DNA of 64,000 nucleotides from CAYOPZ01 sp964406005 (GTDB lineage Bacteria; Bacteroidota; Bacteroidia; Bacteroidales; SM23-62), in the NCBI GenBank assembly GCA_964406005.1, contig CAYOPZ010000002.1:124001-188000 (forward strand), read 5' to 3'. The position numbers and the translations under genes were made by a program. The notes beneath the pieces are model-generated. The model searched no databases, had not been told where the DNA came from, and was given only the letters and a program-made list of their open reading frames with translations. Below are positions 54,348 through 63,900 of the stretch, one piece after another (within the stretch, counting starts at the first letter, position 1; each line of letters opens with the position of its first letter).

Positions 54348-55913
54348 ATGAGCCAGCAGCAATTGTCGGAACAGGAGGAAATCCGGAGAAATTCCCTGGA
54401 AGAAATCCTGAAGCTCGGCATCGTGCCCTATCCTCCCGAAGCATTCCCGGTCAATGCACTTTCAACGGAAATACTGGAACAGTTTGATCCGGGTAAAAAC
54501 AATTTCGGGGATGTGGTTATGGCAGGGCGCATCATGAGCCGCAGGATCATGGGCAACGCCTCCTTTGCCGAGATCCAGGACGGGGCAGGAAGGATACAGA
54601 TTTATATACGGCGCGACGAGATCTGTCCCGGGGATGACAAGACCCTCTACAATACGGTCTTCAAAAGATACCTGGATATAGGGGATATCATCGGGATCAG
54701 GGGATTCGTTTTCAAAACACAGGTCGGGGAAACAACCCTGCACGTAAAGGAGCTGACCATCCTGGCGAAGTCCCTGCGCCCGCTTCCTGTTGTAAAGGAA
54801 AAGGAAGGAGAAGTGTTCGACGCATTTACCGATCCCGAACAACGCTACCGCCAGCGTTATGTGGATCTTATCGTAAATCCGCAGGTACGTGAAATATTCG
54901 TAAAACGTTCAAGGATCATTTCCTCCCTCCGTAAATTCCTCGATGAAAGGGGTTACCTGGAAGTGGAAACGCCGGTTCTGCAACCCGTTTACGGAGGAGC
55001 GGCTGCCCGGCCCTTTACCACTTTTCACAATAAGCTGGAACAGAAACTATACCTGCGCATCGCCGATGAGCTGTATCTTAAGCGGCTGATCGTCGGAGGT
55101 TTTACCGGGGTCTATGAGTTTGCCAAGGATTTCCGCAATGAAGGCATGGACCGGTATCACAACCCGGAATTCACCCAGGTGGAATTGTATGTTGCCTACA
55201 GGGATTACCTCTGGATGATGGACCTGGTCGAGGAGATGATCGAAAAAGTGGCACTCGACCTTCACGGAGATACAAAGGTGCAGGCCGGGGAAAATACAAT
55301 TGATTTCAGGCGTCCGTGGAAACGATTCACCATGTACGGGGCCATTCAGGAATTCACCGGCATCGATATTTCGGATATGAGCGGAAAAGATCTGCTCAAA
55401 ACAGCAAGGGACCTGGATGTCGATGTCGATAAAACAATGCCGAGGGGAAAACTGATCGACGAGATATTCTCCGAGCGTGTCGAAGGCAGGCTGATTCAAC
55501 CCACATTTGTAACGGACTACCCGGTGGAGATGTCTCCCCTGGCCAAGAAGCACCGGAACAAAGAGGGGCTGGCAGAACGCTTTGAAGTCATTGTAAACGG
55601 CAAAGAACTGTGCAATGCCTTTTCAGAGCTGAATGATCCGCTTGACCAGCGGGAACGCTTCGAGGAGCAGGCCGGGCTGGGCAAAAAAGGCGACGAGGAA
55701 GCCATGATGCCGGATGAGGATTTTCTCCGTGCCCTCGAATACGGCATGCCGCCCACGGCCGGGCTCGGAATAGGTATAGACCGCCTTGTCATGACCATGA
55801 CAAATGCGCGCTCAATCCAGGATGTCATCCTGTTTCCACAAATGAAACCGGAGAGCGGGAAGCAGGATACCCGCCGGGCTTCACCCGGAGATGGCGGGAT
55901 ACAGGCGGAATAA
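54348..55913 (+). CDS. lysS: lysine--tRNA ligase, class II
   Basis: 521 residues. It charges tRNA-Lys. N-terminal OB-fold anticodon-binding domain: VVMAGRIMSRRIMGNASFAE and IQIYIRRDE. Class II motif 1 is in the VKRSRIISSLRKFLDERGYLEVETPVLQP region, motif 2 is FRNEGMDRYHNPEFTQVE, and motif 3 is GIGIDRLVM. The ATG at 54348 is preceded by a -7 box. The C-terminus has an extra approx. 25-residue Gln/Arg/Gly-rich tail after the conserved ILFPQMKPE. Confidence 0.97.
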   Translation: MSQQQLSEQEEIRRNSLEEILKLGIVPYPPEAFPVNALSTEILEQFDPGKNNFGDVVMAGRIMSRRIMGNASFAEIQDGAGRIQIYIRRDEICPGDDKTLYNTVFKRYLDIGDIIGIRGFVFKTQVGETTLHVKELTILAKSLRPLPVVKEKEGEVFDAFTDPEQRYRQRYVDLIVNPQVREIFVKRSRIISSLRKFLDERGYLEVETPVLQPVYGGAAARPFTTFHNKLEQKLYLRIADELYLKRLIVGGFTGVYEFAKDFRNEGMDRYHNPEFTQVELYVAYRDYLWMMDLVEEMIEKVALDLHGDTKVQAGENTIDFRRPWKRFTMYGAIQEFTGIDISDMSGKDLLKTARDLDVDVDKTMPRGKLIDEIFSERVEGRLIQPTFVTDYPVEMSPLAKKHRNKEGLAERFEVIVNGKELCNAFSELNDPLDQRERFEEQAGLGKKGDEEAMMPDEDFLRALEYGMPPTAGLGIGIDRLVMTMTNARSIQDVILFPQMKPESGKQDTRRASPGDGGIQAE

Positions 55914-55932
55914 CAGGCCGGTTTCCCTTTTT

Positions 55933-57126
55933 TCAGCCGCTTCTTTCAGGTATTCTGAACCTGAGACGAAAATTGAAAAACGTCAGTGCGCGCCAGAGCC
56001 ATTCAAAGGGACCGTAATAAAAACGGGCAAGCCAGTATTTACTGAATCCGGCAAGGATAAAAAAGACGATCACTCCTGAGATCAGACTCCATGTTGACCC
56101 CATATACCTGTACAACCCGAAACCGTATCCGTAAAAAAGCAAAACCCCTATGATTGCCATGGCCAGGTAATTGCTCAGGCTCATTCTCCCGTAGATGGCA
56201 AACAGCCTGAAAAACGAATTGTCCCTGAACCTCAGATAAGCCAGTATGACCAAAGAGACAATAACCGATGTGAATGCCAGGTTCGCGTATGAATTCAGCA
56301 GGGAATCCACAAGTGCCTTTTGTGAATCCGTAAAATCTCCCGATGCAATCACTGCGTTCAGGGAATATAACAGGATGACCAGTATAAAACCTGTAACCAG
56401 TATTTTGATCAACGGCTTCCTGTAACGGGAAAGCTCCTCGAAGACCCTTTTCCGTCCCAGTATGAAACCGAGTACAAACAAGGCGATCAATTGCAAATAC
56501 CGCCCGTTGTAGAATGTCCAGGCCCAGACAAGGGCTCTTCCTTTCCATAAGTTATAGGCGGCCACATCAAAAAAGCTTCCCGCAGCATAAACCCGGTTCC
56601 CCTCTTCATAAAATCCCATTCCGAAACTCTGCACATATACATACCCCGGATCTACAAACGACCGTACAAGGCTGCATATCATGGGGATCTGTAATGCCAG
56701 CAGGACGGATAATCCGTACAGTACCCGGGTATCCACCCTGTAAAGCAGCACCAGCACCATTCCCAGCAGGGCATAGATATGAAGGATATCGCCCCTGTAA
56801 TAGAGTGAATGGATAAAACCCAGTACAAGCAACACGGTTAACCGCCAGAGAAAACGGGGCCTGAAGTCGATGCCATCAATTTCCTTGTTGTTCATCTGAA
56901 CAAAAAAGCTGAAGCCGAACAACAGTGCAAAAACGGAATATGCCTTTCCGCTTATCAGAACAAAGACGGCGATCATAACGGCCATATCCGTATCTGCTGA
57001 AAAGAGAAAGTTCGATTCCGGGAAAGAAATGAAATCGAAATGCTCAACAAAATGAATGAGAATGATCAGGAACAAGGCGATACCCCGCAGGGCATCAACG
57101 ATTAAAATCCTGCCGGTTTTTTTCAT
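55933..57126 (-). CDS. DUF418-family multispanning membrane protein
   Basis: 397 residues from the ATG at 57126; a TTG four codons earlier is possible. The N-terminus (RILIVDALRGIALFLIILIHF) is the acyltransferase-like or HGSNAT-like start shared by DUF418 proteins, and about ten membrane helices follow. The C-terminal part with SNYLAMAIIGVLLFYGYGFG and YWLARFYYGPFEWLWRALT is the DUF418 domain itself. The biochemical role is unknown. It converges on lysS with a 19-base gap. Confidence 0.8.
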   Translation of the reverse strand: MKKTGRILIVDALRGIALFLIILIHFVEHFDFISFPESNFLFSADTDMAVMIAVFVLISGKAYSVFALLFGFSFFVQMNNKEIDGIDFRPRFLWRLTVLLVLGFIHSLYYRGDILHIYALLGMVLVLLYRVDTRVLYGLSVLLALQIPMICSLVRSFVDPGYVYVQSFGMGFYEEGNRVYAAGSFFDVAAYNLWKGRALVWAWTFYNGRYLQLIALFVLGFILGRKRVFEELSRYRKPLIKILVTGFILVILLYSLNAVIASGDFTDSQKALVDSLLNSYANLAFTSVIVSLVILAYLRFRDNSFFRLFAIYGRMSLSNYLAMAIIGVLLFYGYGFGLYRYMGSTWSLISGVIVFFILAGFSKYWLARFYYGPFEWLWRALTFFNFRLRFRIPERSG

Positions 57127-57199
57127 TGAGATATGCAAACTGGCTTCCTGCCGCCGGTTATGGAATCAAATAAGACAAATCTGATCCTGTACAGGCCTC

Positions 57200-57718
57200 T
57201 CAGCTTTTGTCGTAAACGAAGGTATTTGTCATTCCTCCCATGGGAGTGGTGGAGGTCGACTCGATCGTGAGTGTTTTTCCACCGTCCGTCAGTGTCCAGA
57301 TTTCGCTGCTGGTCATCTCCATGGATTGATCCTGAAAGTTCATGGTCCTGACGACATTAAAAGTCAGCGTCTGTCCGTCCCCTGACCATGTTGCTGTGGT
57401 TTTGGTGGATCCTCTTTCGTTCTCGCTGAGGTTTTCCTTTCCGTCAAGGGTAAGGGTTTCACTTGTCGTTATCTCCTGTCCGTCCCTGCCGGTCCTGGTC
57501 CGTTCGATCTCAATCTTGCCGGCATCCTGCAGAACCGTAAGTCCGGAAAAGGCCATGAACCCGCCCCTGCCCTGTCCCTCCAGTGCGCCGATCTCGCTTT
57601 TTGACTCATTGAAAGTCCATTTTCCTGAAAAATCCGCCCTCTGTGCGGTCATTGGAGCCACCATGAACAAACATGCAATGGCCATTCCGATAAGCTGGAA
57701 AATTCTTTTTTGTTTCAT
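57200..57718 (-). CDS. secreted lipocalin-like protein
   Basis: 172 residues. Signal peptide (LIGMAIACLFMVAPMTAQ) followed by FSGKWTFNESKSE, the GxW opening of a lipocalin-type strand. Eight or so further strands with Thr/Ser-rich edges follow (ATWSGDGQTLTFNVV, IWTLTDGGKTLTIE), ending NTFVYDKS. This fits a small exported calycin barrel. Ligand unknown. It lies on the minus strand between the DUF418 gene and menG. Confidence 0.7.
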   Translation of the reverse strand: MKQKRIFQLIGMAIACLFMVAPMTAQRADFSGKWTFNESKSEIGALEGQGRGGFMAFSGLTVLQDAGKIEIERTRTGRDGQEITTSETLTLDGKENLSENERGSTKTTATWSGDGQTLTFNVVRTMNFQDQSMEMTSSEIWTLTDGGKTLTIESTSTTPMGGMTNTFVYDKS

Positions 57719-57779
57719 ATGTATTAAGGTATTAGGGGGATACTTGAATGTTTATTTAGACTCCGGTAAATCATTAAGG

Positions 57780-57809
57780 TTTAATCCCGGGATTGAAATT
57801 GTATATTTG
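57780..57809 (+). promoter_or_regulatory. promoter of menG (-33 and -7 boxes)
   Basis: TTTA (57780-57783) is a near match to the -33 box TTTG, and TATATTTG (57802-57809) is an exact -7 box, with an 18-base spacer. The menG ATG is 16 bases further on. This is one of the two promoters in the window with both elements. Confidence 0.5.
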
Positions 57810-57825
57810 ATGCGTCATTTGAAAT

Positions 57826-58560
57826 ATGAGTGCTGAAGCGCATCAATATAAGAAAAAATGGCGTCCCCTGGAACGGATGTTTCATGAGGTACCGGACAGG
57901 TATGACCTTTTAAACAGGATCATTACCCTGGGACAGGATGAACGCTGGAGAAAGCTTGCGGCGGAAATATGCATGCGCGGTAATCCCGACGCCGTACTCG
58001 ATCTTTGCACGGGGACCGGAGACCTTGCACTGCGGATGGCAGGCCTGAGCAGGGGTTCAGTCAGGATACATGCACTGGATTTCAGCGAACCCATGCTGGC
58101 AGAGGCCCGGAGGAAAGCAGGCAGGCAACGGACAGGCAATATCGAATTCATGCACGGAGATGCGGCAAGCATGCCCTATGAATCAAACAAATTCGATGCC
58201 GTGGGCATTGCTTTCGCTTTCAGGAACCTTACTTACAGGAATCCCGGCATGGATAAATTCCTGGCTGAGATCCTCAGGGTTCTGAAAAACAGCGGAAAGC
58301 TGGTGCTGGTGGAAAGCAGCCAGCCTGCAAACCGCTTGTATAAAGGACTGGTCAGGGTTTACCTGAAAATCTTTGTGGCAGGGCTGGGAGGATTGATCTC
58401 GGGTCACCGGAGCGCATACAGGTACCTTGCCACCTCGGCGGGAAATTTCTACGATCCTGATGAGGTAAAACACCTGCTGCTTCAAGCAGGGTTTCAAAAA
58501 GTTGAATACAAACCATTTATGGGGGGTGTGGCAGGCCTGACCGTTGCCACGAAGAAATAA
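57826..58560 (+). CDS. menG: demethylmenaquinone methyltransferase
   Basis: 244 residues. It methylates demethylmenaquinone with SAM, the last step of menaquinone synthesis (MenG/UbiE family). SAM-binding motif I is VLDLCTGTGDLALRM, followed by LDFSEPMLAEAR (motif II acidic strand) and FDAVGIAFAFRNL, the UbiE-specific NFGLRN-like block in variant form. The N-terminal MFHEVPDRYDLLNRIITLGQDERWR is the characteristic UbiE start. Menaquinone points to anaerobic or low-oxygen respiration. Confidence 0.94.
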   Translation: MSAEAHQYKKKWRPLERMFHEVPDRYDLLNRIITLGQDERWRKLAAEICMRGNPDAVLDLCTGTGDLALRMAGLSRGSVRIHALDFSEPMLAEARRKAGRQRTGNIEFMHGDAASMPYESNKFDAVGIAFAFRNLTYRNPGMDKFLAEILRVLKNSGKLVLVESSQPANRLYKGLVRVYLKIFVAGLGGLISGHRSAYRYLATSAGNFYDPDEVKHLLLQAGFQKVEYKPFMGGVAGLTVATKK

Positions 58561-58612
58561 GGGGTCATGTATGTGATTTATATCTATTTTTATTAATTTT
58601 ATATATTGCATA

Positions 58613-58628
58613 TTGTTACCGGTAACAA
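58613..58628. promoter_or_regulatory. 16-bp perfect palindrome, candidate LacI-type operator of the SiaC-like gene
   Basis: TTGTTACCGGTAACAA is perfectly palindromic and ends 18 bases before the ATG at 58647. The central CG and TGTTAC half sites resemble LacI/GalR-family operators (for example GntR of E. coli, TGTTACC-type). No LacI-family gene is visible in the window. Confidence 0.45.
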
Positions 58629-58646
58629 CAAAATCCTGAGTATTCA

Positions 58647-59021
58647 ATGGAAACCTTATCCATAGAAGGAACCCCGAAAACCCCGACCATAGTCCTTGAT
58701 CCGCAGGAGGGTTTGCTGGAGATCAAGGGCAGGTCCAACCCGGAAAATTCGGTCGAGTTTTACAAACCGGTTATGAACTGGATTGATGAATATATCAGGT
58801 CGCCGGGGAACAAAACAATGGTAAATATTCAGCTGGAACATTTCAATACGAGTTCCTCGAAAATGATCCTGGACATCTTTAAAAGGCTTGAGTCCGTGCT
58901 GGAGGCAAAACACGAGGTGATCGTCAACTGGTACTACGAGGAGGATGACGAAGAAATACTGGAAGCAGGGGAAACCTATGAATCGATGAGTGAGCTGCCT
59001 TTCCTCATGATCCCCTACTGA
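58647..59021 (+). CDS. SiaC-like regulatory phosphoprotein (DUF1987)
   Basis: 124 residues. Residues 1-30 are strands (TIVLDPQEGLLEIKGRS), then NPENSVEFYKPVMNWIDEYI and LEHFNTSSSKMILDIFKR, all hallmarks of DUF1987. The phosphorylation site of Pseudomonas SiaC is Thr68; here Thr68 sits at the same place in FNTSSSK. In Pseudomonas the kinase SiaB phosphorylates SiaC, the PP2C phosphatase SiaA reverses this, and the free form activates the diguanylate cyclase SiaD. No siaB- or siaD-like gene lies beside it; the SpoIIE phosphatase at 28876-30924 is the only SiaA-like partner in view. A palindrome lies just upstream. Confidence 0.85.
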   Translation: METLSIEGTPKTPTIVLDPQEGLLEIKGRSNPENSVEFYKPVMNWIDEYIRSPGNKTMVNIQLEHFNTSSSKMILDIFKRLESVLEAKHEVIVNWYYEEDDEEILEAGETYESMSELPFLMIPY

Positions 59022-59026
59022 GGCGA

Positions 59027-59040
59027 AATTCCCGGGAATT
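59027..59040. terminator. 14-bp palindrome between convergent stops
   Basis: AATTCCCGGGAATT is perfectly palindromic and lies between the stop of the SiaC-like gene (59021) and that of the convergent haem-binding gene (59039-59041). It could act as a short bidirectional terminator, but a loopless 7-bp stem is weak. Confidence 0.25.
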
Positions 59041-59503
59041 ATTCAGATGTAAGTACGTTCATGGCCTCCGATTCCGCCCATTTACATATGGCATCTATCT
59101 CTCCGGCGCTCAATACGGCGTCCTTATGGATCAGCAGGTAGCTGTTAAGAGGCATCGTTCCATCGCCGCATTCCTCACAAATTTCATCCAGAAGGGTGAT
59201 CTTCTGCGCTTTATCCAGAATGCCCCAACTGGAAAAATTAAGATGGGACTTGCCTTCCCTGATGTGATTGTTCAGATACCAGGATACCGGTGAGATGCGA
59301 TTGTACCACGGATACATGGTATGATCGGAATGACAGTCATAACACGAGGTAAGAAAAACAGCAGCCAGGGTATCGGGGACCCGGGAAACCCGGAGAAAGT
59401 CGGTATCGGGCTCAGGATTTCCCAGGTTTTTATCGGGCTGGAAGAATTGCAGTATAAGAAATGCTCCCAGCAATACGAGAAGTAAGACATAAATCCTGCG
59501 CAT
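59039..59503 (-). CDS. haem-binding-domain protein with CxxCH motif
   Basis: 154 residues. An N-terminal hydrophobic segment (IYVLLLVLLGAFLILQFF) serves as signal or anchor. SCYDCHSDHTMYPWYNRISP gives one CxxCH haem-attachment site in the context of the small haem-binding domain (Haem_bd) family, and LNFSSWG plus the MPLNSYLLIHKDA segment are also typical. It should be an exported monohaem c-type protein. A second such protein is encoded 13 bases upstream in the same direction. Confidence 0.85.
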   Translation of the reverse strand: MRRIYVLLLVLLGAFLILQFFQPDKNLGNPEPDTDFLRVSRVPDTLAAVFLTSCYDCHSDHTMYPWYNRISPVSWYLNNHIREGKSHLNFSSWGILDKAQKITLLDEICEECGDGTMPLNSYLLIHKDAVLSAGEIDAICKWAESEAMNVLTSE

Positions 59504-59516
59504 GGCAGTGCAGGGA

Positions 59517-59897
59517 TTACTGCTGAATCAGTGTTTCGATCCCTTTCTTTGACCAGTCCCGGACCATCATGACCTGTTCATCCGTCAGGGCCCTGTCGGG
59601 GAACCTTTCCAGCATCATTGCCGGCGGCATCGTGCCTTCCTCGAGAACTTCGTTGATCTCGCTCAGTGTACTTATCTTATGCACCACATTAAGAGAATCC
59701 CACTTGTCGAACTCTACGGCTTCTTTGGCATCCTCATTCCTGCCTTCGGAATTATGGCATCCAAAGCATGAATTGTTCAGCACTGCGGCCACATCTTCGG
59801 GAATTTCCTCCGAGGGTTGTATGTCACGGTAGGTAAATCCTGCCACTATAACGAGGCTGGCGGCAGTCAGCGCGAAAATCCAAAAATTCTTTTTCAT
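59517..59897 (-). CDS. small exported monohaem protein (CxxCH)
   Basis: 126 residues. Signal or anchor helix at about 5-21 (WIFALTAASLVIVAGFTY), then NNSCFGCHNSEG, a single CxxCH site, followed by VVHKISTLSEINEVLEEGTMPPAMML, where the Met of TMPP may be the sixth haem ligand. It belongs with the neighbouring haem-binding protein, and a pair like this could pass electrons in the periplasm. The acceptor is unknown. Confidence 0.8.
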   Translation of the reverse strand: MKKNFWIFALTAASLVIVAGFTYRDIQPSEEIPEDVAAVLNNSCFGCHNSEGRNEDAKEAVEFDKWDSLNVVHKISTLSEINEVLEEGTMPPAMMLERFPDRALTDEQVMMVRDWSKKGIETLIQQ

Positions 59898-59976
59898 GAT
59901 AATTGATTTAATAACCGGATGAAAATAGACTTATGGCCTGTATTTCCGGCCAATGGTACTCCTTTTTAACATATTT

Positions 59977-60843
59977 TTAAGCATTTATATGCCGCCCGGC
60001 ATGGTAGGAAGAGCGTACCAGGGGGCTGCTTTCCACGAAACGGAAGCCTTTTTCAAGTCCGATCTCCCCGTACTCACGGAAAACTTCAGGCCGGATGTAT
60101 TCCCTTACAGGGTAATGGTTGGGGGTAGGCTTCAAATACTGTCCTATGGTCAGCACCCTGCAACCTGCATCCCTCAGGTCATCCATGGTCTCCAGTATTT
60201 CCTCCCGTGTTTCTCCAAGCCCGAGCATAATACCCGATTTCGGGATCACCCCCCCGGAAGAAATGTACCTGACCACATCCAGGCTTGTATCATACCTGTT
60301 CAGGCTCCTGATACGGGGAGTCAGCCGTCTTACCGTTTCGAGATTATGTGAAATGACCTCGGGGCCCGCATCGATCACCTTTTGAATATCCTCCGGCCTG
60401 CCCCTGAAGTCGGGTATCAGCGTTTCAAGGGTGACGCCCGGGCAGGATGCCTTCACGGTACGGATGGTATGCGCCCAGAAGGCAGCGCCTCCGTCTTCCA
60501 GGTCATCCCGGTCTACCGAGGTGATCACACAATGCCTGACCCCGAGCGTTTTTATGGATTCCGCAAGGCGGGCCGGTTCATCCCAATCGACCTTCAGGGG
60601 CCTGCCGGTTTTCACGGAACAAAATTTACATGCCCTTGTGCATATGTCCCCGAGGATCATGAAGGTGGCGGTTCCCGCGTTCCAGCATTCGCCAATGTTC
60701 GGGCAGTTCCCGCTCTTGCAGATGGTATGCAGCCCCTTCCTCTCCGACAGGTTCTTCAGCCGGCTGTACTTCTCCCCGGAAGGCCTCTCCATCCTGAACC
60801 ATTCGGGCAGTCGCCCGGCTTTCGTTACGGATTCTTCGTTCAC
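59977..60843 (-). CDS. lipA: lipoyl synthase
   Basis: 288 residues from a GTG at 60843. A radical SAM enzyme that inserts two sulfurs into octanoyl-lipoyl domains. The auxiliary cluster cysteines are Cys42, Cys47 and Cys53 (CxxxxCxxxxxC), the radical SAM cysteines are Cys68, Cys72 and Cys75 (CxxxCxxC), and the C-terminal RSSYHAG has the conserved Ser. The N-terminal RLPEWFR matches the normal LipA start, which supports the GTG; a -7 box lies 4 bases upstream of it. With lipB and lplA it completes the lipoate set. Confidence 0.96.
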   Translation of the reverse strand: MNEESVTKAGRLPEWFRMERPSGEKYSRLKNLSERKGLHTICKSGNCPNIGECWNAGTATFMILGDICTRACKFCSVKTGRPLKVDWDEPARLAESIKTLGVRHCVITSVDRDDLEDGGAAFWAHTIRTVKASCPGVTLETLIPDFRGRPEDIQKVIDAGPEVISHNLETVRRLTPRIRSLNRYDTSLDVVRYISSGGVIPKSGIMLGLGETREEILETMDDLRDAGCRVLTIGQYLKPTPNHYPVREYIRPEVFREYGEIGLEKGFRFVESSPLVRSSYHAGRHINA

Positions 60844-60847
60844 GCAG

Positions 60848-60855
60848 CAAAAGTA
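60848..60855 (-). promoter_or_regulatory. -7 element (TAnnTTTG) of lipA
   Basis: Minus-strand TACTTTTG lies 4 bases before the lipA GTG; transcription from it would start at or inside the first codons. Confidence 0.35.
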
Positions 60856-60937
60856 CCCAATTATCTTGATCCATTTTAAATAATCCCGAAAAACAGGCCT
60901 TCAGCCGTAAACATATTTGAAAACATACGTACGATCA

Positions 60938-60968
60938 TTTGTATAAATACCAAATTTACATACCTTAA
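60938..60968 (+). promoter_or_regulatory. promoter of the beta-helix protein gene
   Basis: TTTG (60938-60941), a 19-base spacer and TACCTTAA (60961-60968) resemble the -33 TTTG and -7 TAnnTTTG pair, though the second box ends AA instead of TG. The gene ATG is 26 bases downstream. Confidence 0.4.
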
Positions 60969-60994
60969 AACCGTATTTCAAAACCCCCTGAACC

Positions 60995-63900
60995 ATGAAA
61001 AAAATCAGCCTGATTCTTTCTCTTGCAGTACTGTCATTGCCCGTTTTCACCCAGCAGACCGTTCAGGTGGGGTCCGGAAGCAACAACACCAAAGGCCTGC
61101 CCTATTCCAATGAATACGAATACAACTGGTGCACGGTCATATACCCGCAGGACCAGATCAACCTGACCGGAGACATCTCGGAGATCGCCTACGAACTTTT
61201 CAACAATCCCACGGCCGGTCCCTGGTCGGAATCCGATACCAGCCAGAAGATTTATATGGCCCATACTTCCGACCTCTGGTTTTCGGATGCATCCTACCCG
61301 AATACCGCATCCATGACCCTTGTATACGACGGTCCGGTCAGTTACCATGACCACCGCTTCGGCGGCGCCGAACGAACCGAAATAACGCTCGATACTCCCT
61401 TCCCGTACAACGGAAGCGACAACCTGGTCATTCACATCGAAAACCGCAGCGGGACAAAGGTCACGGATGAAGATAATTTTCTATATGTTTATTCCGACGA
61501 CCTGGCGGATTATCCCTGCAAATTCAATGTTCAGGACGGTTCCTTCCCTTCAACTGCAGGGACCCGGACAAAGGAACTGCCCATCGTATACCTGACCTTC
61601 GATCCCGGCCTGGATGCAGGTGTAAGCCGCATAGATAGCGATATGCGTGCCACGGGTGTGAACGAGGTCCGGGTCGGGTTCAGCAACCATCTTACAGATG
61701 AGATCACCTCGGTGGACATAGAATGGGAGGTCAACGGAAATCCCCAGACGGCTTATTCCTGGTCGGGCTCGCTGCTTTCCGGTAAGGAAACATCCCTCTT
61801 TACCATAGGTTCATATGATTTTTCCCCCGGAGAGAACACGATCAGGGCCTGGACCTCCTCTCCCAACGGCGGCACCGACGAGGACCATACGAACGATACC
61901 CTGCAGGCAGCGGTGCTTGTCGTGGATCCTGTTTTCGTAGACCGGGATGCCGGCGGGGCAAAGGACGGGAGTTCCTGGACGGACGCCTATGACAGCCTTC
62001 ATACCGCCCTTGAAGCCGTTCCCGCGAACAGCATCATCTGGGTGGCGGAGGGGACTTACTTTCCCACCAACACGACCGACCGGGCAAAAACCTTTGAAGT
62101 GCCGGACTCCGTCTGGCTGTACGGAGGTTTCGACGGCACGGAAAGCCTTTTGTCAGAAAGGAATACGAATGCAAACCCGGCCGTCCTGAGCGGGGATATC
62201 GGGACGGCGGACCTTCTTTCCGACAATTCCCTTCATGTGGTGACCGCGGGCAATTATACCAGGCTCGACGGGTTTACTGTTACCGGCGGCAATGCGGACA
62301 GCACCTGTGCATTATGCAACTACGGAGGTGGCATTCTCGCAGATACGGTGGAGAACGTCAGGATCATCAAGTGCAATTTCAGGGATAATTACGCTTCTGT
62401 ACAGGGGGGTGCCTTATGCGCTTATTACGGTACGGGTACCCTTTACATCGACAGTTGCAGCTTCATCAACAACCATGCGCAATACGGGGGAGCCATCGAC
62501 TGTCACGACAATCCCTCGGAGATCACGCGCAGCGTATTCGCCGGGAATTCCGCAACATCTTACGGCGGGGCCATATTCAACTGGGGAGCCGGTTCGGACC
62601 CGGTCATCAGCCATTGCAGCTTTTATGACAATGACTGTGACGAAGGATCCGCCATCCACAACAGGGCCCTGGGGATCGTAGCATCCATCAGGAACAGTAT
62701 TTTCTACGGGAACCCGGATCCGGACATTGACCTGAGTTCTGGTGCAGAACCGGGAGATACAAAAGTATCCTATTGCCTGATCGACCAGGGAGAGTACACA
62801 GGAGACAACAACATTACCGGCAATCCACTGTTTGCGGATACCGTAAATTACAAGCTGCAGATCATGGGCGGTTCTCCCTGTATCGATGCGGGTGACCCCG
62901 CCTCTCCACTTGACCCGGACGGAACCGTGACGGATATGGGGGCTTTCCATTTCGACCTTCAGACGGATGCGGGCGTGATCCTGCATTACTCTCCCGTGGA
63001 AGAATGCAATGCGGGCATTCATTACATCATCATCGCCATCAAGAACTTCGGGAAGAATACGCTTACACAGGCGGGGATCGTCTGTGAGATCGACGGCCAG
63101 CCGTTTACCTCCATCAACTGGAACGGCAGTCTTTCGTATGCCGACACTTCAGGGCAGATCAACCTGGGTTCCCACGATTTCGGATTCGGGATGCATACCA
63201 TCAGGGTATGGACCGAGGATCCGAATGCAGCGGATGACGAACTGGCCGAGAACGACACCCTCGAATACGTGATTAAGGCCTGTGAATACCTGAACGGAAC
63301 CTATACGATCGGAGCTTCGGGTGATTTCAGCGGTGTTGCAGAAGCCGTGGATTCACTGTCCAACATTTGCGGCATCAGCGGTCCGGTGACCTTCGATATC
63401 GAGCCGGACACCTATAACGACCAGATCATGATCTCCGGCATATACGGCCTTTCCGAAACAAATACGGTTACTTTTCAATCGGCTTCGGGCGACAGCATTG
63501 ACGTTGTCCTTACAACCGATTCAACGGATTACCTGCTTTATCTCGACGGGGTTGATAACATCCGGTTCAGGAATGTGACATTTTCAAGCGATGCTGCGGA
63601 CAAACTTGTGGTCCTTGATTCCGGCGCCTGCAACAACATCTTCGAGGGCAATGTCTTTTCCTCGGGAAAAAGCAGTGCATCGCTGGTCTATTCGGGAACC
63701 TTCAACGATTCGAACAATGTATTCCAGGGCAACCTCTTTCAAAACGGGAATTACGGACTGAACCTTTACGGAAGTCCTTCCGATAAGGAAACCTCGACCC
63801 GAATCCTGAACAATGTCTTCGGCGTTCAGAACCATGCATCGGTTTACCTGGAATGGTCCGACCATGCCCTGATTTCCGGGAATGAAATCCGGACCGGCCT

